From the NCBI RefSeq assembly GCF_014304815.1, contig NZ_CP047958.1, positions 744,001 through 808,000 of the forward strand: a stretch of 64,000 bases of DNA. Reading direction: 5' to 3'. The notes under the pieces were generated by a model. It searched no databases and had not been told where the DNA came from. It saw only the letters and a program-made list of their open reading frames with translations. This DNA is from Synechococcus sp. MIT S9220. Its GTDB lineage: Bacteria; Cyanobacteriota; Cyanobacteriia; PCC-6307; Cyanobiaceae. A program made the translations under genes and the position numbers. Positions 50,428 to 59,008 of the stretch are shown here, piece by piece (the first letter of the stretch is position 1; the number at the start of each line of letters is the position of its first letter).

Positions 50428-51019
50428 GCAGGGCATTAAGGCGTTGATGCTCGTCCGACGTGATCTCACGCCATTGACCTGAGGCGAGGCCGCTGAGGTT
50501 GAGAGGTGGCCCTCCATCCATCAGATCAATGCTGTGGCGGATCAGTCGCAGCGTTGGAAGCCCCACGGCCGCTGTCATGCGACGCACCTGGCGGTTGCGC
50601 CCTTCCCTCAGGCTGAGTTGCAGCCAGGTGGTGGGAATGCTGAGCCTGGTGCGGATTGGCGGGTTGCGTGCCGTGAGTGTCTGTTCGTGTTCAGCAGCCA
50701 GACGTTGGGCCCTTGCAGGCCTGGTGAGCTGCTGTTTGACCATCACCCCATCGCAAAGAGCATCCAGCTGGCGTTGATCAGCACTGCCCTCAACCTGCAC
50801 CCAGTAGGTGCGCCAATGGCCAAAGCGGGGGTCTGTTAATCGTTGTTGCAGGCGGCCATTGGCGGTGAGGAGGAGCAGCCCTTCGCTGTCGGCGTCCAGA
50901 CGACCTGCCGCATAAACATCAGGAATAGTCACCCAGTCGGCAAGGCAGCCCCATCGGCTGCCCGGTTCCGGTGTGAACTGGCTGAGGACTCCGTATGGCT
51001 TGTGAAGCAGAAGTGTCAG
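50402..51019 (-). CDS. rluE: RluE-type 23S rRNA pseudouridine synthase
   Basis: The 205-residue product isomerises a uridine in 23S rRNA. The family N-terminus LLLHKPYGVLSQFTPEPGSR is encoded upstream of 50932, followed by the catalytic AAGRLDADSEGLLLLTANGR (Asp), LTDPRFGHWRTYWVQVEG and EGRNRQVRRMTAAVGLPTLR. No ATG, GTG or TTG exists in frame before HKPYG, while GTG 50932 would delete it. CTG 51019 gives the usual short lead (MTLLLHKPYG) and overlaps the upstream stop as CTGA, so I place the start there. Confidence 0.85.
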   Translation of the reverse strand: MTLLLHKPYGVLSQFTPEPGSRWGCLADWVTIPDVYAAGRLDADSEGLLLLTANGRLQQRLTDPRFGHWRTYWVQVEGSADQRQLDALCDGVMVKQQLTRPARAQRLAAEHEQTLTARNPPIRTRLSIPTTWLQLSLREGRNRQVRRMTAAVGLPTLRLIRHSIDLMDGGPPLNLSGLASGQWREITSDEHQRLNALLNKQPKRQ

Positions 51020-51177
51020 GAGTGTTCGCCGAAGCAGATCAAGAGTGCTTCGCCCCGGGTGGAGGCGTCGTTGATGTGATCATCGTGCAGGTGTTTCATG
51101 TTTTCGGCCTGCATTTTCCTCATGGTGGCCTGGGTGAAGACGTGACACTTTCCCTTGGCCAGGTTCACCACATGCAT
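51016..51177 (-). CDS. Small protein coupled to rluE
   Basis: ATG 51177 to TGA 51016 encodes 53 residues: MHVVNLAKGKCHVFTQATMR, then HLHDDHINDASTRGEALLIC and FGEHS. It is His-rich with two cysteines and may bind metal. Its stop overlaps the proposed CTG start of rluE by four bases, which supports both calls. The family is not recognised. Confidence 0.6.
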   Translation of the reverse strand: MHVVNLAKGKCHVFTQATMRKMQAENMKHLHDDHINDASTRGEALLICFGEHS

Positions 51178-51286
51178 GGGAGTCGTTGCCTAATGCACCT
51201 GATCGAGAACCTGGAATCAGACCGAGTCAGGTTGACGAAAGAGGCGAGAGCGGACTCGGACAGGGCGTTTTGGCGATTTCAGAAGG

Positions 51287-51379
51287 TTAGGTGGATTTCT
51301 GGCGGGCACGCCACAGGTTCACAGCACCGATGGAAATCATCAGCAGCCCCAGATCCATGGAGAGGGGAGGGAGAATCAT
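51287..51379 (-). CDS. Possible small membrane peptide
   Basis: ATG 51379 to TAA 51287 encodes 30 residues with a moderately hydrophobic centre (LSMDLGLLMISIGAVNLW) and a basic end (RARQKST). Support is weak. Confidence 0.3.
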   Translation of the reverse strand: MILPPLSMDLGLLMISIGAVNLWRARQKST

Positions 51380-51491
51380 CGGCTCGTTTCAGGATCAGCC
51401 GACCTTAGGGAGAGCTCATCTGTCTTGGGGCTGCTCAGACAGCAGGCGGCCTCCTAAAATGCAGGAACGTTTTGCGGGTCAATGCCGGCGC

Positions 51492-51761
51492 ATGATTGAA
51501 ACCTCGGGTGTGATCGAGAAGGAACAGGGCAACGGGTTTTACCTGGTGACCCTGGAGCAGCCCGCAGGTCATCAATGCCTTTGCCGTGCCGCGGGGAAAC
51601 TCACCAAGTTCAGAATCAAGCTGTTGGCCGGCGACAAGGTGCTGGTGGAGATCAGTCCCTATGACCTGACCCGTGGCCGGATCACCTACAGAGAACGCAA
51701 CGCTGGTGCCCCCGGTGGCCGACCTGGTGGTAACCGTCCGGGTGGCCCTCGTCGCCGTTGA
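51492..51761 (+). CDS. infA: Translation initiation factor IF-1, divergent copy
   Basis: The 89-residue product is an OB-fold protein of the IF-1 family: ETSGVIEKEQGNGFYLVTLE, LCRAAGKLTKFRIKLLAGDK and the hallmark VLVEISPYDLTRGRITYRER. It adds a Gly/Pro/Arg-rich tail (GGRPGGNRPGGPRRR). Cyanobacteria normally also carry an infA in the ribosomal-protein cluster, so this is likely a second, specialised copy; that other gene is not in the window. The start ATG 51492 matches the family. It converges with the NTRC gene. Confidence 0.93.
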   Translation: MIETSGVIEKEQGNGFYLVTLEQPAGHQCLCRAAGKLTKFRIKLLAGDKVLVEISPYDLTRGRITYRERNAGAPGGRPGGNRPGGPRRR

Positions 51762-51764
51762 GGC

Positions 51765-53126
51765 TCAGGCTTTGCTGAGCACCGAGCGGATTGAGTCCAT
51801 GAACTCACTGCGCTGCTTCACCCCACGCCATTGCTGCTTCAGTTGCTTGTCGAAAAACAGCTGAACAGTTGGGGTGCCATTAACTCCGGCCTGCTGAGCG
51901 ATCTCTTGGTCGGCTTCGATATCGATTTCAATTCCCTGGGCTTCCCCGTGCAGCTCATCAAGCACTCGCTTCAGCTGGGGTTTGAGCACGTGGCAGGGAC
52001 CGCAGCTTGGCGATGTATAGACCACAAGAAGGGGCCGAGTGCTGTCGTGATACAGCTTCCGCAGGGCATAGCTGCCTTTTTGCCACAGGGCGTTTGAGTC
52101 GTAGGTGGCTTCAGTGGTCTCGGCTGTGGTCTGTGGTGGTTCTGCTTTGGCTGGCTCGGCCTGATCCCTGCTGACCAGTGTTGCCAGATTGTGATGAGAG
52201 AGCCAGCGTTCGGCGGCGAGAGCGGCCTGACAGCCGCTGCCAGCGGCCGTGACGCCCTGACGCCACTCTCCATCGGCGACATCACCTGCTGCGAACACAC
52301 CTTCCATGGAGGTCTCCGGTCGACCCGGTTGGGTGACCAGGTAACCGATGGGATCGCAGTCGAGCTGGTCGCGAACGAGCTCTGTATTGGGGGTGTGTCC
52401 GATGGCATAAAACATGCCCCGAACAGCCAGCTCCTCGTCGAGACCGCTGTCACGTCGATGCAGGTTGAGGCTGCTAAGCCAGTCATCGCCTTGAACATCG
52501 CTCACCTGAGTGTTCCAGTGCACGCTGATCTGTGGATTGGCCTGAACGCGGTCACTCATTGCCGCACAGGCGCGCAGACGGTCTGAGCGCACCAGCAGAT
52601 GAACATGGCTGCCGTATTTGGTGAGGTAGACCGCCTCTTCGCAAGCTGAATCGCCACCGCCGACCACGGCTAATTCTTCGTTGCGAAACTGAGGTGTGGC
52701 GCCATCGCAGATGGCACAGGCGCTGATGCCCTTGCTCCAGAAGCGCTCCTCATTCGGCAGTCCGAGCCGATTAGCGCTGGCCCCTGTGGCGATGATCACC
52801 GCTTGGGATTCAACGATTTGCCCGTCGACTTCAATTCGGTAAGGACGCTGGCTGAGATCAATGCGGTCGGCATCAGCTTCAAGCAGCCTTGTTCCCCAGC
52901 GCGTGGCCTGGGCTTTCATCAAGTCCATCAGGTCTGGACCGAGAACACCGTCAGGAAATCCGGGGAAGTTTTCAACATGGGTGGTGGTCATCAGCTGGCC
53001 ACCGGGGATGCCTCCCCTCTGAAACCCTGTGATCAGAAGGGGATTGAGATTGGCGCGGGCGGCATAGATGGCAGCGGTGTAGCCGGCTGGGCCGGACCCC
53101 ACAATCACCAAATTCTCAACCGCCAT
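51765..53126 (-). CDS. NADPH-thioredoxin reductase with fused thioredoxin (NTRC)
   Basis: The 453-residue product has a thioredoxin reductase part (1-310: VIVGSGPAGYTAAIYAARA for FAD, active site CAICDG, AVVGGGDSACEEAVYLTKYG for NADPH, GVFAAGDVADG), a linker, and a C-terminal thioredoxin domain (about 345-453) with CGPC and NGTPTVQLFF. NTRC passes NADPH electrons to peroxiredoxins and chloroplast-type targets, linking redox state to metabolism. Both dithiol sites are intact. It is convergent with infA. Confidence 0.95.
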   Translation of the reverse strand: MAVENLVIVGSGPAGYTAAIYAARANLNPLLITGFQRGGIPGGQLMTTTHVENFPGFPDGVLGPDLMDLMKAQATRWGTRLLEADADRIDLSQRPYRIEVDGQIVESQAVIIATGASANRLGLPNEERFWSKGISACAICDGATPQFRNEELAVVGGGDSACEEAVYLTKYGSHVHLLVRSDRLRACAAMSDRVQANPQISVHWNTQVSDVQGDDWLSSLNLHRRDSGLDEELAVRGMFYAIGHTPNTELVRDQLDCDPIGYLVTQPGRPETSMEGVFAAGDVADGEWRQGVTAAGSGCQAALAAERWLSHHNLATLVSRDQAEPAKAEPPQTTAETTEATYDSNALWQKGSYALRKLYHDSTRPLLVVYTSPSCGPCHVLKPQLKRVLDELHGEAQGIEIDIEADQEIAQQAGVNGTPTVQLFFDKQLKQQWRGVKQRSEFMDSIRSVLSKA

Positions 53127-53154
53127 GCTTATCCGGAATGACTATGAGATGACT

Positions 53155-53274
53155 TTAATCTCCGCGACGTCGCGTCAGCGGCAACGCCAGAAGGATTCGA
53201 ATGATCAGTGCGGGTGAAATTTGCTTCACCCAGATGTACAAATTGGACCGAAATGCCTCAAGGTTTCGATACAA
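53155..53274 (-). CDS. Possible 39-residue amphipathic peptide
   Basis: TTG 53274 to TAA 53155 encodes MYRNLEAFRSNLYIWVKQIS then PALIIRILLALPLTRRRGD. It is basic and amphipathic and could lie along a membrane. It fills the gap between NTRC and the gene at 53289. Composition suggests a real peptide, but there is no other support. Confidence 0.4.
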   Translation of the reverse strand: MYRNLEAFRSNLYIWVKQISPALIIRILLALPLTRRRGD

Positions 53275-53288
53275 ATTTCAGCCTTTCT

Positions 53289-53537
53289 TTAGATTTCAAC
53301 CGCTCCGTCTGTTGCTCCGTCAAGTTCCAGGTGATGGCGTTTCCCTTTTGTTCGCTGAACACTCAACACAGAGTCCTCAAGAAGTTCAGGATGCTCCCCT
53401 AGGCAGGTAATCCATTCTCTGAATTCCTGCGTGAGTGCATAGCTGTCTTCGTAGCGCTCAGCACTGTCCAGAACGGCAATCCGGGTTCTTGCCCAGCAGG
53501 TGGCAACGTTGACTCGACGTTCAATTGCTGCGTCCAT
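53289..53537 (-). CDS. Hypothetical small protein
   Basis: From ATG 53537 the product has 82 residues: MDAAIERRVNVATCWARTRI, then YALTQEFREWITCLGEHPEL. It is soluble and helical and ends acidic. A longer frame to 53582 is less likely. It is not recognised. Confidence 0.55.
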   Translation of the reverse strand: MDAAIERRVNVATCWARTRIAVLDSAERYEDSYALTQEFREWITCLGEHPELLEDSVLSVQRTKGKRHHLELDGATDGAVEI

Positions 53538-53633
53538 GTCTGTCTCCCAGATGGCGACCAGGCTGATGGTTGATGGGACCAAATCAGGCCGGATTTCGCA
53601 GAATGTCGCATTTTTTCTTGGGAAAGAATGTTT

Positions 53634-54974
53634 TCAACGCTGCAAAAATCTGGGTAATTGCGGAGTGCGCATCCTGATCACAGCGCCTGCACCGTCCTCA
53701 ATCGCTTCCATCGGCAGCGACGGACCTCGCCAGTCACCTCCCAGATTGCTGTCATTGTCTTCGGCGCTTTGCGGGGCTGCGATGCGATAAGGCTCAGACA
53801 GAGACCAGCTGCGGGCGTATTGCATCAGCAATGGATCCGCAGGAGCGAACACGTAGGAGGGTTCGCGCGGAACCGCTTCCAGCGAGGCTCTTTCACTGCA
53901 CATGCGCACGGCTCTGGTGATTCCCTGAACGAAACGACTGCGCGTCACCACCGTGGTTAGGTAAGCGACCACCCTCAGCCGTGAGGCATCGAATCCTTCC
54001 GCGCACATATCAATGCTCACCAGCCAGTCGGCATCACCGCTCTGAAAGGCATTGAGGCGTTCAGGAGCTCCTGGGTCCTGGGAATGCACAAGATCGACCC
54101 GATCACCTTCCTCCTCCAGCAGCAAGGTGATGCTGCGGGCATGCTCAATGTCGCGGGCGATCACCAGTCCGCCTGCGCGCGGGTGACGTTTGCGAACGCT
54201 TTCGAGCTTGGTGCGAGCTCTCAGCAGCAGCAGCTGGGCAATGCTGCTGCTGTCGGAAAGACGAATGGCGCGGCGCAGATTCCTGGCTCTCCAGCTTTCT
54301 CTTTGTTCAGCTGACAGTGGCGAAACCTCTCGGTCCGGCAGCCCTTCCTGGGCGTGTTCCACCCAGCCGTCTTGAAAACGAAATTCGAGGGGACGAACAT
54401 CACCAGCATCGATTAATTCTCGGGGTTCGACAGAAAGATCGGGATGGATCTGTTCCACCAGCTGGCCGGCTTCCTCCACCCGCACCCGCCGGGCGGCGCA
54501 GAACGCCAGGTTGTCGGCGCGAAACGGTGTTCCCGTTAAACCGAGGCGCAACCGGGCATGGCTGCTGAGCTCCAGAAACGTTCGTCCCCAAACCGGGCCG
54601 TCAGGTTCATCGGGGTCCACTCCAAGATGATGCGCTTCGTCGGCGATGGTCAGCAGAAGGTCCTGGTTCCAGCGGCTGAGCTCGGCTTTCAGGGTTTCCT
54701 GCTGGCGTCCTGCACCCTGGTAGCTAAGCAGCCATCCGTCCGCGGCGTCTGAGGCGCTGTTAGGCCCGTTCCAGAGATCAAGCTGCAGACCCAGCTGGGC
54801 TGCAGCACCCTGCCACTGGCTGAGGATCGAGGTGCGATGGCAGAAGATCACAGCGCGTTCAAGCCTGCCCTCGGTCTGCATCACCTGAAAGGACAGCAAG
54901 GCGCCAAGAGTTTTGCCAGCGCCTGGACCGGCATGAATCAGGACATCACGTGCGGCAGTCGTGCCTGGGTCCAA
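53634..54974 (-). CDS. DEAD/DEAH-box helicase (type-III/SF2-like)
   Basis: The 446-residue or longer SF2 helicase: Walker A DVLIHAGPGAGKTLGALLSF, motif Ia RAVIFCHRTSILSQW, Walker B LLTIADEAHHLGVD, motif III GLTGTPFRADN, and a C-terminal helicase domain with VSIDMCAEGFDASRLRVVAY and FVQGITRAVRM. It should couple ATP hydrolysis to DNA or RNA remodelling. The only standard start is TTG 54974, yet the frame continues upstream to 55097 with plausible coding sequence (IRPRQWQQQLIQLLRRRL), so the protein probably starts earlier at a non-standard codon. Confidence 0.85.
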   Translation of the reverse strand: MDPGTTAARDVLIHAGPGAGKTLGALLSFQVMQTEGRLERAVIFCHRTSILSQWQGAAAQLGLQLDLWNGPNSASDAADGWLLSYQGAGRQQETLKAELSRWNQDLLLTIADEAHHLGVDPDEPDGPVWGRTFLELSSHARLRLGLTGTPFRADNLAFCAARRVRVEEAGQLVEQIHPDLSVEPRELIDAGDVRPLEFRFQDGWVEHAQEGLPDREVSPLSAEQRESWRARNLRRAIRLSDSSSIAQLLLLRARTKLESVRKRHPRAGGLVIARDIEHARSITLLLEEEGDRVDLVHSQDPGAPERLNAFQSGDADWLVSIDMCAEGFDASRLRVVAYLTTVVTRSRFVQGITRAVRMCSERASLEAVPREPSYVFAPADPLLMQYARSWSLSEPYRIAAPQSAEDNDSNLGGDWRGPSLPMEAIEDGAGAVIRMRTPQLPRFLQR

Positions 54975-55169
54975 CCGCCTGCGCAGCAGTTGAATGAGCT
55001 GCTGCTGCCATTGCCTGGGCCGAATCGCCCGCGACGGAAGCTCGGCACCAAGAGCGAAGGACGGTGTGTTGATGGCGACGTTGAAAGATAGGTCTTTCTA
55101 ACCATTCCAATCGGTTGCGCCACCCTTAACTTCCGACCATCAGCTCCTGGGGTTCTGCCCCCTGCCGCT

Positions 55170-55346
55170 ATGGCCAGAAGCCTTCTCCGTTACTCGTCCA
55201 GTCCAGAGTCTCGCCGTTGTCTTGAGCGTTGCTGGCCATTGGAATGCGACCTTGACCCGCTGATTCTTCGCGCGCGGCTTCTCCATGGCCAGGGCCGTCG
55301 CCCGCAGGCTTTAGCGGTGGAGGAGGAGCTTCAGCCGATGTTCTGA
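55170..55346 (+). CDS. Small basic protein
   Basis: ATG 55170 to TGA 55346 encodes 58 residues: MARSLLRYSSSPESRRCLER, CWPLECDLDP and LILRARLLHGQGRRPQALAV. It is Arg-rich with three cysteines. It lies in the gap between the helicase and the next minus-strand gene. It may belong to one of the small cyanobacterial DUF families, but I cannot name it. Confidence 0.6.
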   Translation: MARSLLRYSSSPESRRCLERCWPLECDLDPLILRARLLHGQGRRPQALAVEEELQPMF

Positions 55347-55375
55347 AGCTCCTTGCTCACAGATTGCTCCAGATT

Positions 55376-55954
55376 TCAGAGCGATTCGGTGTGATTGCAG
55401 AGCAATCGTTCCACTTCCATCAATCCCTCTGAAGCGGCCTTCTGAGCGCGATCAACCTGGCCGCCTGCTGGTTCCAGAATTCTTGAGGTCAGTCGCTCCA
55501 TCAGTTCAGCTCTGTTCTCTTCCAGAAGCGTCAGGATTTCCTTTTCGATCAAGTGCCGCACGGCTTCAGCGCGCAGGTGGTCGTCAGAGGCTTCATCGAA
55601 TGTTCCTTGGACAAGCTCCTGGATGAAGAGGCGATGCACCTCACTGCTGCGCAGAAAGCTCTCAGTGGCGTTGATGATTCCATCCACCAGGGTGCGATCC
55701 GGCTCGGAATCCAGTTCCCTGAGCTTGAACTCCCAGTCGAGATGACGTCGCTGCCAGCCCGCTGCATGCAGGCTTGGCATCACGGTTTGGGAGAACGTGT
55801 CCACCGACATTTCATAAATCCGTTCTGCCAGGCGCTCGCACCATTCACGGCCATGTTCAGCCAGAAGGTGTTCCATGGTGATGCGGTCCACGGCATGACC
55901 GCCGTGGTGGCTGTGGCAGACGCCATCAGGGCATTCGATTGCGGTGAGTCCCAT
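55376..55954 (-). CDS. Conserved-looking soluble protein
   Basis: The 192-residue product is acidic and helical and starts with a Cys/His-rich segment (IECPDGVCHSHHGGHAVDRI) that might bind metal, followed by LLAEHGREWCERLAERIYEM and several amphipathic helices (HLRAEAVRHLIEKEILTLLE). It has no membrane segment. I think it is conserved in picocyanobacteria, but no function is known. It is divergent from the pnt operon. Confidence 0.75.
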   Translation of the reverse strand: MGLTAIECPDGVCHSHHGGHAVDRITMEHLLAEHGREWCERLAERIYEMSVDTFSQTVMPSLHAAGWQRRHLDWEFKLRELDSEPDRTLVDGIINATESFLRSSEVHRLFIQELVQGTFDEASDDHLRAEAVRHLIEKEILTLLEENRAELMERLTSRILEPAGGQVDRAQKAASEGLMEVERLLCNHTESL

Positions 55955-56079
55955 GCTGTTGCAGACAGGATCCTCTCCCTAGCTACAGGCTTCAGGGTCA
56001 AACCCCCTTCTTCAGAAAAGATGCAGGCCTCCTCAACCCGTGACCTCGTAATCTCAGCTGGGTCGGCGGCATCACGATC

Positions 56080-57219
56080 TTGCCCATACTGTTGAACCCG
56101 GTGGAGACCGCAGCGGGCGAAACCCGCGTTGCGGCCTCTCCGGAAACCGTCAAGAAATTCACTGCACACGGCTGCAGGGTCGTCCTCGAGCGGGGTGCTG
56201 GTCAGCCTTCCGGCTATCTGGATCAGGCGTATGCCGAGGCCGGAGCGGAACTTGTGACCCGCGGGGACAGCTCGGCCTGGACTCAGGCTGATGTGTTGCT
56301 CTGTGTTCAGTCACCCTCGACGCAGGCCCTCAGTCAGCTCCGTCGCGGGGCTTTGGTGGTGGGTCTTCTCGCTCCCTATGCGAACGCAGAGCTGGCTGCG
56401 GGTCTGCAACAGGCAGGTCTCTCGGCCATGGCCCTTGAGCTGCTTCCACGCATCAGCCGTGCTCAGTCCGCAGATGCGCTGTCGTCGCAGGCCAATATCG
56501 CCGGCTACAAGTCGGTGCTCCTGGCCTCTGCGGCACTGGACCGATATTTCCCGATGTTGATGACGGCGGCCGGCACTGTTCAACCGGCCCGCGTTGTGAT
56601 TCTGGGTGCTGGAGTGGCTGGCCTGCAGGCGGTCGCCACGGCACGCCGGCTCGGCGCCGTTGTCTACGTCAGCGACATTCGCCCTGCGGTGAAGGAACAG
56701 GTGGAATCGCTGGGTGCCCGTTTCATCGATCCTCCTGAGATGGAGGACAAGCCCGCTGAGTCTGGTGGCTATGCCAAGCAGGCTTCTGATGCTTTCCTCG
56801 CAGCGCAACGCCAGCAGCTTTCAGACCAGTTGGCCGAGGCTGATGTGGCCATTTGTACAGCTCAGGTTCCAGGTCGTCGTGCTCCACGGCTGATCAGTGA
56901 GGACATGCTGGATCGCATGCGCCCAGGAGCTGTGGTTGTGGATCTGGCGGTTGCCCAGGGAGGCAACTGCGCCGACACCGTCGCCTCGAAGACCGTAGAC
57001 CGCAATGGCGTGAAGCTGATCGGTGCCAACGATCTGCCCTGCACGGTTCCCAACCATGCCAGTGCGATGTATGCCCGCAATCTGCTGGCCTTACTTCAAC
57101 CGACCCTGAAGGATGGTCAGCTCACTCTCGACAGCGAAGACGAGCTGATTGCCGGATGCCTGATCAGTCAGGACGGCACCATCCGCCGCGGAGATGTTCT
57201 CACCCCAGGAGCCAATTAA
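56080..57219 (+). CDS. pntA: NAD(P) transhydrogenase alpha subunit, part 1
   Basis: The 379-residue NAD(H)-binding domain I of the proton-translocating transhydrogenase. It shows ETRVAASPETVKKFTAHGCR, LSSQANIAGYKSVLLASAAL, the Rossmann motif VVILGAGVAGLQAVATARRL and VVVDLAVAQGGNCADTV. It passes hydride between NAD(H) and NADP(H). The alpha chain is split into two genes, as usual in cyanobacteria. The stop overlaps the start of the second part (TAATG). Confidence 0.95.
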   Translation: MPILLNPVETAAGETRVAASPETVKKFTAHGCRVVLERGAGQPSGYLDQAYAEAGAELVTRGDSSAWTQADVLLCVQSPSTQALSQLRRGALVVGLLAPYANAELAAGLQQAGLSAMALELLPRISRAQSADALSSQANIAGYKSVLLASAALDRYFPMLMTAAGTVQPARVVILGAGVAGLQAVATARRLGAVVYVSDIRPAVKEQVESLGARFIDPPEMEDKPAESGGYAKQASDAFLAAQRQQLSDQLAEADVAICTAQVPGRRAPRLISEDMLDRMRPGAVVVDLAVAQGGNCADTVASKTVDRNGVKLIGANDLPCTVPNHASAMYARNLLALLQPTLKDGQLTLDSEDELIAGCLISQDGTIRRGDVLTPGAN

Positions 57220-57563
57220 TGGATTCCCTTTTTCTCATGGGTGCGGCCACGGCCTCCCAAACACCACCTCTGGTGAATGCCCTCTGGGTGCTGTTGCTCG
57301 GAAGCCTGCTCGGCTTCGAGCTGATCGGCAAGGTTCCCCCCACGCTGCACACGCCATTGATGAGTGGCGCCAATGCCATCTCCGGCATCACGATGCTGGC
57401 CGCTCTCACCGCGATCATCAAAGCCGATGGCAGCACTCCTCTGCTGGTTCTTGGCTCGGTCTCCCTTGGCTTCGCTCTCTTCAACGTGATCGGCGGCTTT
57501 CTGGTCACTGACCGCATGCTCGCCATGTTCAGCCGCAAGCCCGCTCGCAAGGAGAACAGCTGA
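57219..57563 (+). CDS. pntA2: NAD(P) transhydrogenase alpha subunit, part 2
   Basis: The 114-residue membrane part of the alpha subunit, with three or four helices (LVNALWVLLLGSLLGFELIG, SGITMLAALTAIIKADG, LGFALFNVIGGFLVTDRML). The G-K-V-P-P-T-L-H-T-P-L-M-S-G loop is characteristic of PntA. ATG 57219 overlaps the preceding stop, and its own stop overlaps pntB (TGATG), so all three are coupled. Confidence 0.95.
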   Translation: MDSLFLMGAATASQTPPLVNALWVLLLGSLLGFELIGKVPPTLHTPLMSGANAISGITMLAALTAIIKADGSTPLLVLGSVSLGFALFNVIGGFLVTDRMLAMFSRKPARKENS

Positions 57564-58984
57564 TGGAGTTCCTGAATTACGCCATCGATCTCGTCGCCGT
57601 TCTGCTGCTGGCACTCGGCATCAAAGGTCTCTCCAAAGTGCGCTCTGCGCGCAGTGCCAATCAGCTGGCCGCTGTGGCCATGGCCCTCGCTGTGATTGGT
57701 CTGCTGATCAGTTATCTAGGCACACCAAGCTTCGATGGGCAGGCCTGGGCATGGATCATCGTCGGCACACTTGTCGGCGGAGTGCTGGGTGCGATCACGG
57801 CCCAGCGGGTTCCCATGACCTCCATGCCCGAAACCGTGGCGCTGTTCAACGGCTGTGGAGGCATGTCATCGCTGTTGGTGGCCCTGGCAGCGGCACTGTT
57901 CCCCGGAACCCTCGATGACGGCACGCTCGTGGCGGTTGTATCGATTGTGATCTCCGTCTTCGTTGGCTCGATCACCTTCACAGGCTCGATCGTGGCGATG
58001 GCCAAGCTTCAGGGCTGGCTCTCAACGCCTCCCTGGATGCAGAGCAAGATCCGCCATCTGGTCAATATTGCTCTGGCTGTTGTTTGTCTGGTGGCAGCGA
58101 TCAACTTGATCGCTTCCGAGGGCAGCAGTCAGGCTGGGTTGTGGTTGCTCGTGATCTCTTCCGGCCTGCTGGGCATCGGCGTCACCCTGCCGATCGGCGG
58201 CGCAGACATGCCTGTGGTGATTTCGCTGCTCAACAGCTATTCCGGTGTGGCCGCTGCTGCAGCTGGTTTTGTGGTCGGCAGCCAGCTTCTGATCGTGGCG
58301 GGTGCCATGGTCGGCGCTGCGGGCCTGATCCTGACTCAGGTGATGTGCAACGGCATGAACCGCTCACTGGTTTCGGTGCTGTTTGGTGGAGCCCTGGGAG
58401 CTGGCTCCTCCGGCGGCGGGGGCGGCGGTGAATACACCAACATCACCAGCTGCAGCGTTGAGGAGTGTGCCCTCACCCTTGAAGCGGCTGAGCGGGTGGT
58501 GATTGTGCCTGGTTACGGTCTTGCAGTAGCCCAGGCTCAGCACACCCTCCGGGAGGTCACCCGTTCCCTGGAAGCTGCTGGTATTCAGGTTGATTACGCC
58601 ATTCATCCTGTGGCTGGGCGCATGCCGGGTCACATGAATGTGCTGCTCGCGGAAGCCGATGTGCCCTACGAGCAGCTCAAGGAAATGGACATCATTAACC
58701 CTGATTTCCCTGCCACGGATGTGGTTCTGGTGCTGGGCGCGAATGATGTCGTCAATCCCCAGGCCAAAAACGACCCGGAATCCCCCCTCTACGGCATGCC
58801 CGTGCTTGATGTTCAGCAGGCACGAACGGTCTTTGTCGTGAAACGCGGTATGAGCGCTGGTTATTCAGGAATCAAGAACGACCTCTTTGAGCTTGCTAAC
58901 ACCTCCATGGTGTTCGGCGATGCCAAGAAAGTTCTGGGTGATCTGCTCGGTGAGCTGAAGGAGCTTGGTGTTGGTAAGAAGTGA
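57563..58984 (+). CDS. pntB: NAD(P) transhydrogenase beta subunit
   Basis: The 473-residue beta subunit has about nine membrane helices (1-275), with the proton-channel region (GTPSFDGQAWAWIIVGTLVG, SMPETVALFNGCGGMSSLL), and a C-terminal NADP(H)-binding domain (about 295-473: VVIVPGYGLAVAQAQHTLRE, HPVAGRMPGHMNVLLAEADV, VVLVLGANDVVNPQAKNDPE). The enzyme makes NADPH from NADH with the proton gradient, or the reverse. It is the last gene of the pnt operon. Confidence 0.95.
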   Translation: MEFLNYAIDLVAVLLLALGIKGLSKVRSARSANQLAAVAMALAVIGLLISYLGTPSFDGQAWAWIIVGTLVGGVLGAITAQRVPMTSMPETVALFNGCGGMSSLLVALAAALFPGTLDDGTLVAVVSIVISVFVGSITFTGSIVAMAKLQGWLSTPPWMQSKIRHLVNIALAVVCLVAAINLIASEGSSQAGLWLLVISSGLLGIGVTLPIGGADMPVVISLLNSYSGVAAAAAGFVVGSQLLIVAGAMVGAAGLILTQVMCNGMNRSLVSVLFGGALGAGSSGGGGGGEYTNITSCSVEECALTLEAAERVVIVPGYGLAVAQAQHTLREVTRSLEAAGIQVDYAIHPVAGRMPGHMNVLLAEADVPYEQLKEMDIINPDFPATDVVLVLGANDVVNPQAKNDPESPLYGMPVLDVQQARTVFVVKRGMSAGYSGIKNDLFELANTSMVFGDAKKVLGDLLGELKELGVGKK

Positions 58985-59008
58985 TCAGATCGGTCTGATC
59001 GGCCTTTG

